From: a bacterium
GTDB taxonomy: Bacteria > Patescibacteriota > Minisyncoccia > Minisyncoccales > JAGMAB01
Direction of reading: 5' to 3'
Assembly: GCA_030643665.1 (NCBI GenBank)
Contig: DAOWKS010000020.1
Span: 1-8,020, forward strand
Length of the DNA: 8,020 bases
Positions 6,265 through 8,020 of the stretch are shown piece after piece. Below the pieces are notes generated by a model. It had not been told where the DNA came from and made no database searches. It saw only the letters and a program-made list of their open reading frames with translations. The position numbers and the translations under genes are program-made. Numbering within the stretch: position 1 is the first letter of the stretch; each line of letters opens with the position of its first letter.

Positions 6265-6831
6265 TTATTCGGTATCAATTAAACCGACTGTATTAACTGT
6301 AATGGTTTTGGTTATTTCTTGATTGTCTTTTAAACAAAGAGTAATTACAGCTTGTGTCCCGCCAGAAATAGTTATTGTTGGGTCAGGAGGAGTAAAAGTA
6401 ATATTTAAAGGAGAAGGAAAAGGAACAACTTCTTTTATCTTAATTCCTTCCTCTAAAAAAAACTCTTTAATTGTTTCAGGATAAGGAGTAAGATTGGTGG
6501 CTTCTTCGCAAGATATTGCTCCGCCGGTTCTGTCATAATTGTTATTATCATTACAATCGGCAAATAAAATATAAGAATCAGAATTTTCAACAAAATGAAT
6601 TCCGTATCCTCCTTTGGGAAAAACTTGTTCGCCAAATTCCAATGGAGTTTTTTGGGAAGACATTGCCATCTCTTCAACTTGTCTTAAATCCTGACTTAAT
6701 TTATGAGCCGAGCGCGTAAGGGCAAAGTCCTTTTCTGTCCCTCTATAATCAACAAAAACAACAACAGTAAGCAGAATAATAATTGAAGTCACCACTACGA
6801 TTTCTAATAATGTAAAACCTTTAGATGTCAT
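6265..6831 (-). CDS. FimT/GspH-like minor prepilin
   Basis: The 188-residue product starts MTSKG^FTLLEIVVVTSIIILLTVVVF, with Gly at -1 and Glu at +5 of the mature protein. The GspH/FimT character shows in RSAHKLSQDLRQVEEMAMSSQ (40-60), followed by GGYGIHF (74-80) and YILFADCNDNNNYD (87-100), the usual strand and turn pattern of this family. Cysteines are at 93, 108 and 166. GspH/FimT proteins are low-abundance pseudopilins; in some bacteria FimT binds DNA for uptake, but nothing here proves that role. I chose the ATG at 6831, 2 nt after the pilD stop, over an in-frame TTG at 6840 that would overlap pilD and lengthen the leader by three residues. It is the second gene of the pilus operon. Confidence 0.83.
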   Translation of the reverse strand: MTSKGFTLLEIVVVTSIIILLTVVVFVDYRGTEKDFALTRSAHKLSQDLRQVEEMAMSSQKTPLEFGEQVFPKGGYGIHFVENSDSYILFADCNDNNNYDRTGGAISCEEATNLTPYPETIKEFFLEEGIKIKEVVPFPSPLNITFTPPDPTITISGGTQAVITLCLKDNQEITKTITVNTVGLIDTE

Positions 6832-6833
6832 AA

Positions 6834-7625
6834 TTACCAAATTAAATGTAAGTACCAGTTAATAATATACTGACCGTAAAATAAAGCCATAAATGTTCCT
6901 GTTATTAGAAAGGGGCCAAAAGGCACTTGTGATTTGAGGGTTTTTCTTTTGCTGATTATTAATCCTGTTCCTATTATAGCGCCAAGAAAAAAAGCTAAAA
7001 ACAAAGCAACTAAGACATTGGGCCAACCAAGAATTAATCCCATTAAAAAAGCGAGTTTTACATCGCCTATTCCCATCCATTTTTCGCGTGAAATTAAAAC
7101 AATCGCCAAAAAAAATGCCGCAGCGCCAAAGGCAGCGAATATAAAATCCCAATGACCAAACAACTGATATAAAAAAGCGATAATGATTGCCGGATAGATT
7201 ATTTTATCCGGAATAATATAGTGTTTTAAGTCATAGACGAAAATTATAATCAGAAAACAAGCAATTACTAATAAATAAAATAAATCCCAGACCAGAGTCG
7301 AGCACATTAAAAAATGTGCTCCATTTCCAATGACCAATGACCAATGACTAAAAATTAGAACGAATAAAATTCCAGTGGCGAGTTCAACTAAAGGATATTG
7401 GATAGATATTTTTTGATGGCAGTAGCGGCATTTTCCTTTTAATAATAAAAAAGAAAAAACAGGGATTAAATCCTGCCAACACAAAATATGCTTGCAATAA
7501 GGACAATAAGACCTACCGGATAAAAAACTTTCTTTTTTCTCTAATCTATAAATTACACAATTTAAAAAAGAACCAACAATAAGCCCCGTTAGAAATATTA
7601 TTATATATGTCAAAATTTGAAACAT
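6834..7625 (-). CDS. pilD: Prepilin peptidase / N-methyltransferase PilD
   Basis: PilD is the inner-membrane aspartyl protease that cleaves class III leader peptides and N-methylates the new N-terminus. At 263 residues it has the normal family length. Visible features are GSFLNCVIYRLE (18-29), the cytoplasmic zinc-type domain with C41-x2-C44 and C66-x2-C69, IQYPLVELATG (75-85), catalytic Asp132 in FVYDLKHYIIPD and Asp188 in the GIGDVK motif, and about eight membrane helices. The methylase domain is retained. Residues about 93-109 (SHWSLVIGNGAHFLMCS) are encoded by a heptamer repeat plus a hairpin (7300-7348) and fall in a variable region between helices. It is the first gene of the operon, likely serving the four following prepilins and the pilin upstream. 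The ATG at 7625 has no Shine-Dalgarno and sits 8 nt after a -10-like box. Confidence 0.96.
   Translation of the reverse strand: MFQILTYIIIFLTGLIVGSFLNCVIYRLEKKESFLSGRSYCPYCKHILCWQDLIPVFSFLLLKGKCRYCHQKISIQYPLVELATGILFVLIFSHWSLVIGNGAHFLMCSTLVWDLFYLLVIACFLIIIFVYDLKHYIIPDKIIYPAIIIAFLYQLFGHWDFIFAAFGAAAFFLAIVLISREKWMGIGDVKLAFLMGLILGWPNVLVALFLAFFLGAIIGTGLIISKRKTLKSQVPFGPFLITGTFMALFYGQYIINWYLHLIW
7300..7348. repeat. Heptamer tandem repeat plus hairpin inside pilD
   Basis: Three exact tandem copies of ccaatga (7327-7347, plus one further c) lie beside a perfect hairpin with arms gagcacatt (7300-7308) and aatgtgctc (7313-7321) and an aaaa loop. Three heptamers equal seven codons, so the repeat is read in frame (HWSLVIG). 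I recall CATTGGTCATTGG strings as common noncoding repeats in CPR genomes; here the element forms part of the peptidase coding sequence. Confidence 0.65.
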
Positions 7626-7633
7626 TAATTCAT

Positions 7634-7660
7634 TGTATATTATTAGAGAACTAAACTCAA
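7634..7660 (-). promoter_or_regulatory. Probable promoter of the pilD operon
   Basis: On the minus strand TTGAGT (7660-7655) and TATACA (7639-7634) are separated by 15 nt, a little short of ideal. A start about 7 nt after the -10 box would fall near 7627, practically at the pilD ATG, implying a leaderless mRNA. The promoter lies directly after the terminator of the pilin gene, which supports an independent transcript. Confidence 0.45.
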
Positions 7661-7665
7661 TAAAG

Positions 7666-7700
7666 AAAAACTGGCAGAGAACTGTTCTCTGCCAGTTTTT
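7666..7700 (-). terminator. Intrinsic terminator after the pilin gene
   Basis: An almost complete palindrome: aaaaactggcagagaac (7666-7682), one base, then its exact complement (7684-7700). The GC-rich core is a 12-bp stem, with an A tract before it and TTTTTCTTT after it on the minus strand. It lies 32 nt after the pilin stop. Because A and T tracts flank both sides, it could also act on plus-strand transcripts. Confidence 0.88.
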
Positions 7701-7732
7701 CCTAATTTTCTAAATTCATCATTTATGGTTCA

Positions 7733-8020
7733 TTAGTTACCGGCACAATCTACAGTAAGAGGAGCAATACCAGAACACAATGCAGTATCTCCAACATAAC
7801 CAGTACTATCTACGCACCAACTACCTCCGCCGGGCAAAGTGCTCTCAATACAATACGAATCAGTTTGAATATTAATGGTATCAGAAAAGTCAGCGGTGTT
7901 GTCTTCAGCAGCAGCTTTGGCATTATCATATCCAGTGCTTGTCGCATACCCGGTAAGAGGATTTTCAGTATATTCCATTTCCAGAGATAATCTCATTGAA
8001 TCCATATTGGCTTTTATTGC
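7733..8020 (-). CDS. C-terminal part of a type IV pilin (major pilin-like)
   Basis: The frame is open to the right edge and ends at TAA (7735-7733); 95 residues are visible and the N-terminal leader and hydrophobic helix lie outside the window. The first visible residues (AIKANMDSMRLSLEMEY) resemble the amphipathic end of the pilin helix, where bacterial pilins often read IKANLSSLRTQAELYY-like. Four cysteines are present (visible positions 57, 69, 82, 92). CIESTLPGGGSWCVDSTGYVGD is typical of parcubacterial pilins in my recollection. With its own strong terminator just after it and a prepilin peptidase next door, it is a good candidate for the major pilin, but a minor pilin cannot be excluded without the N-terminus. 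An internal ATG at 8005 is not the real start. Confidence 0.75.
   Translation of the reverse strand, partial: AIKANMDSMRLSLEMEYTENPLTGYATSTGYDNAKAAAEDNTADFSDTINIQTDSYCIESTLPGGGSWCVDSTGYVGDTALCSGIAPLTVDCAGN

Noticed and set aside
6258..6278. TTG start at 6278 for the pilV-like gene
   Set aside because: It overlaps the previous gene and adds residues before a complete MKG leader; the ATG at 6257 gives the canonical short prepilin leader.
6832..6840. TTG start at 6840 for the FimT-like gene
   Set aside because: The ATG at 6831 follows the pilD stop by 2 nt and gives a standard leader MTSKG; the TTG start would overlap pilD without benefit.
7190..7211. Inverted repeat ccggata/tatccgg in pilD
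   Set aside because: It encodes the conserved IPDKIIYP segment after the first catalytic Asp, so it is probably coincidental.
7327..7348. CRISPR array or iteron origin from the ccaatga repeats
   Set aside because: Only three 7-bp copies without spacers, inside a coding gene, with no cas or replication-initiator gene nearby.

Overview
The window looks like a chromosomal segment of a Patescibacteria (CPR) bacterium, most likely Parcubacteria. The grounds are AT-rich, tightly packed genes, a minimal type IV pilus (T4P) gene set whose minor pilins have typical parcubacterial wording (for example AQEGIEIVKNIRDTNWL in the PilV-like protein), and a large surface protein that starts with an excisionase-like helix-turn-helix. 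The taxonomic call is from recalled family resemblance, not a search. All genes lie on the minus strand, so transcription runs from high to low coordinates. TGA acts as a stop (end of the pilV-like gene), so the standard bacterial code fits.

Right edge, 8020 to 7626: the C-terminal part of a cysteine-containing pilin, then a strong intrinsic terminator (7666-7700) and a probable promoter (7634-7660). From 7625 to 1591 seven genes follow almost without gaps: prepilin peptidase pilD, four minor prepilins (FimT/GspH-like, PilV-like, PilW-like, PilX-like), NAD+-dependent DNA ligase ligA, and rodA peptidoglycan polymerase. Gaps are 2, 7 and 1 nt, with overlaps of 4 and 20 nt and one 28-nt AT-rich spacer, so this is probably one operon. 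It ends at a GC-rich hairpin (1538-1592) that overlaps the rodA stop codon.

Left part, 1521 to 1: a separate promoter with a palindrome between its -35 and -10 boxes drives a long gene cut by the window edge. Its product has an N-terminal DNA-binding-like domain, one membrane helix, a long charged helical/coiled-coil stretch, and then Gly/Thr/Ser-rich fibre-like repeats.

Functionally, PilD would process the four minor prepilins and the pilin encoded just upstream; the minor pilins would prime or tip the pilus. LigA and RodA are housekeeping functions (replication/repair and cell-wall elongation) carried at the end of the pilus transcript.

The most unusual signals are three different short palindromic or repeat sequences lying in frame inside three genes (pilD, pilX-like, ligA), each at a loop or linker, and the DNA-binding/membrane/surface-fibre chimera with a palindrome in its own promoter. 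No stretch over 300 bases lacks a gene, and no tRNA, rRNA, CRISPR array or insertion sequence was seen.
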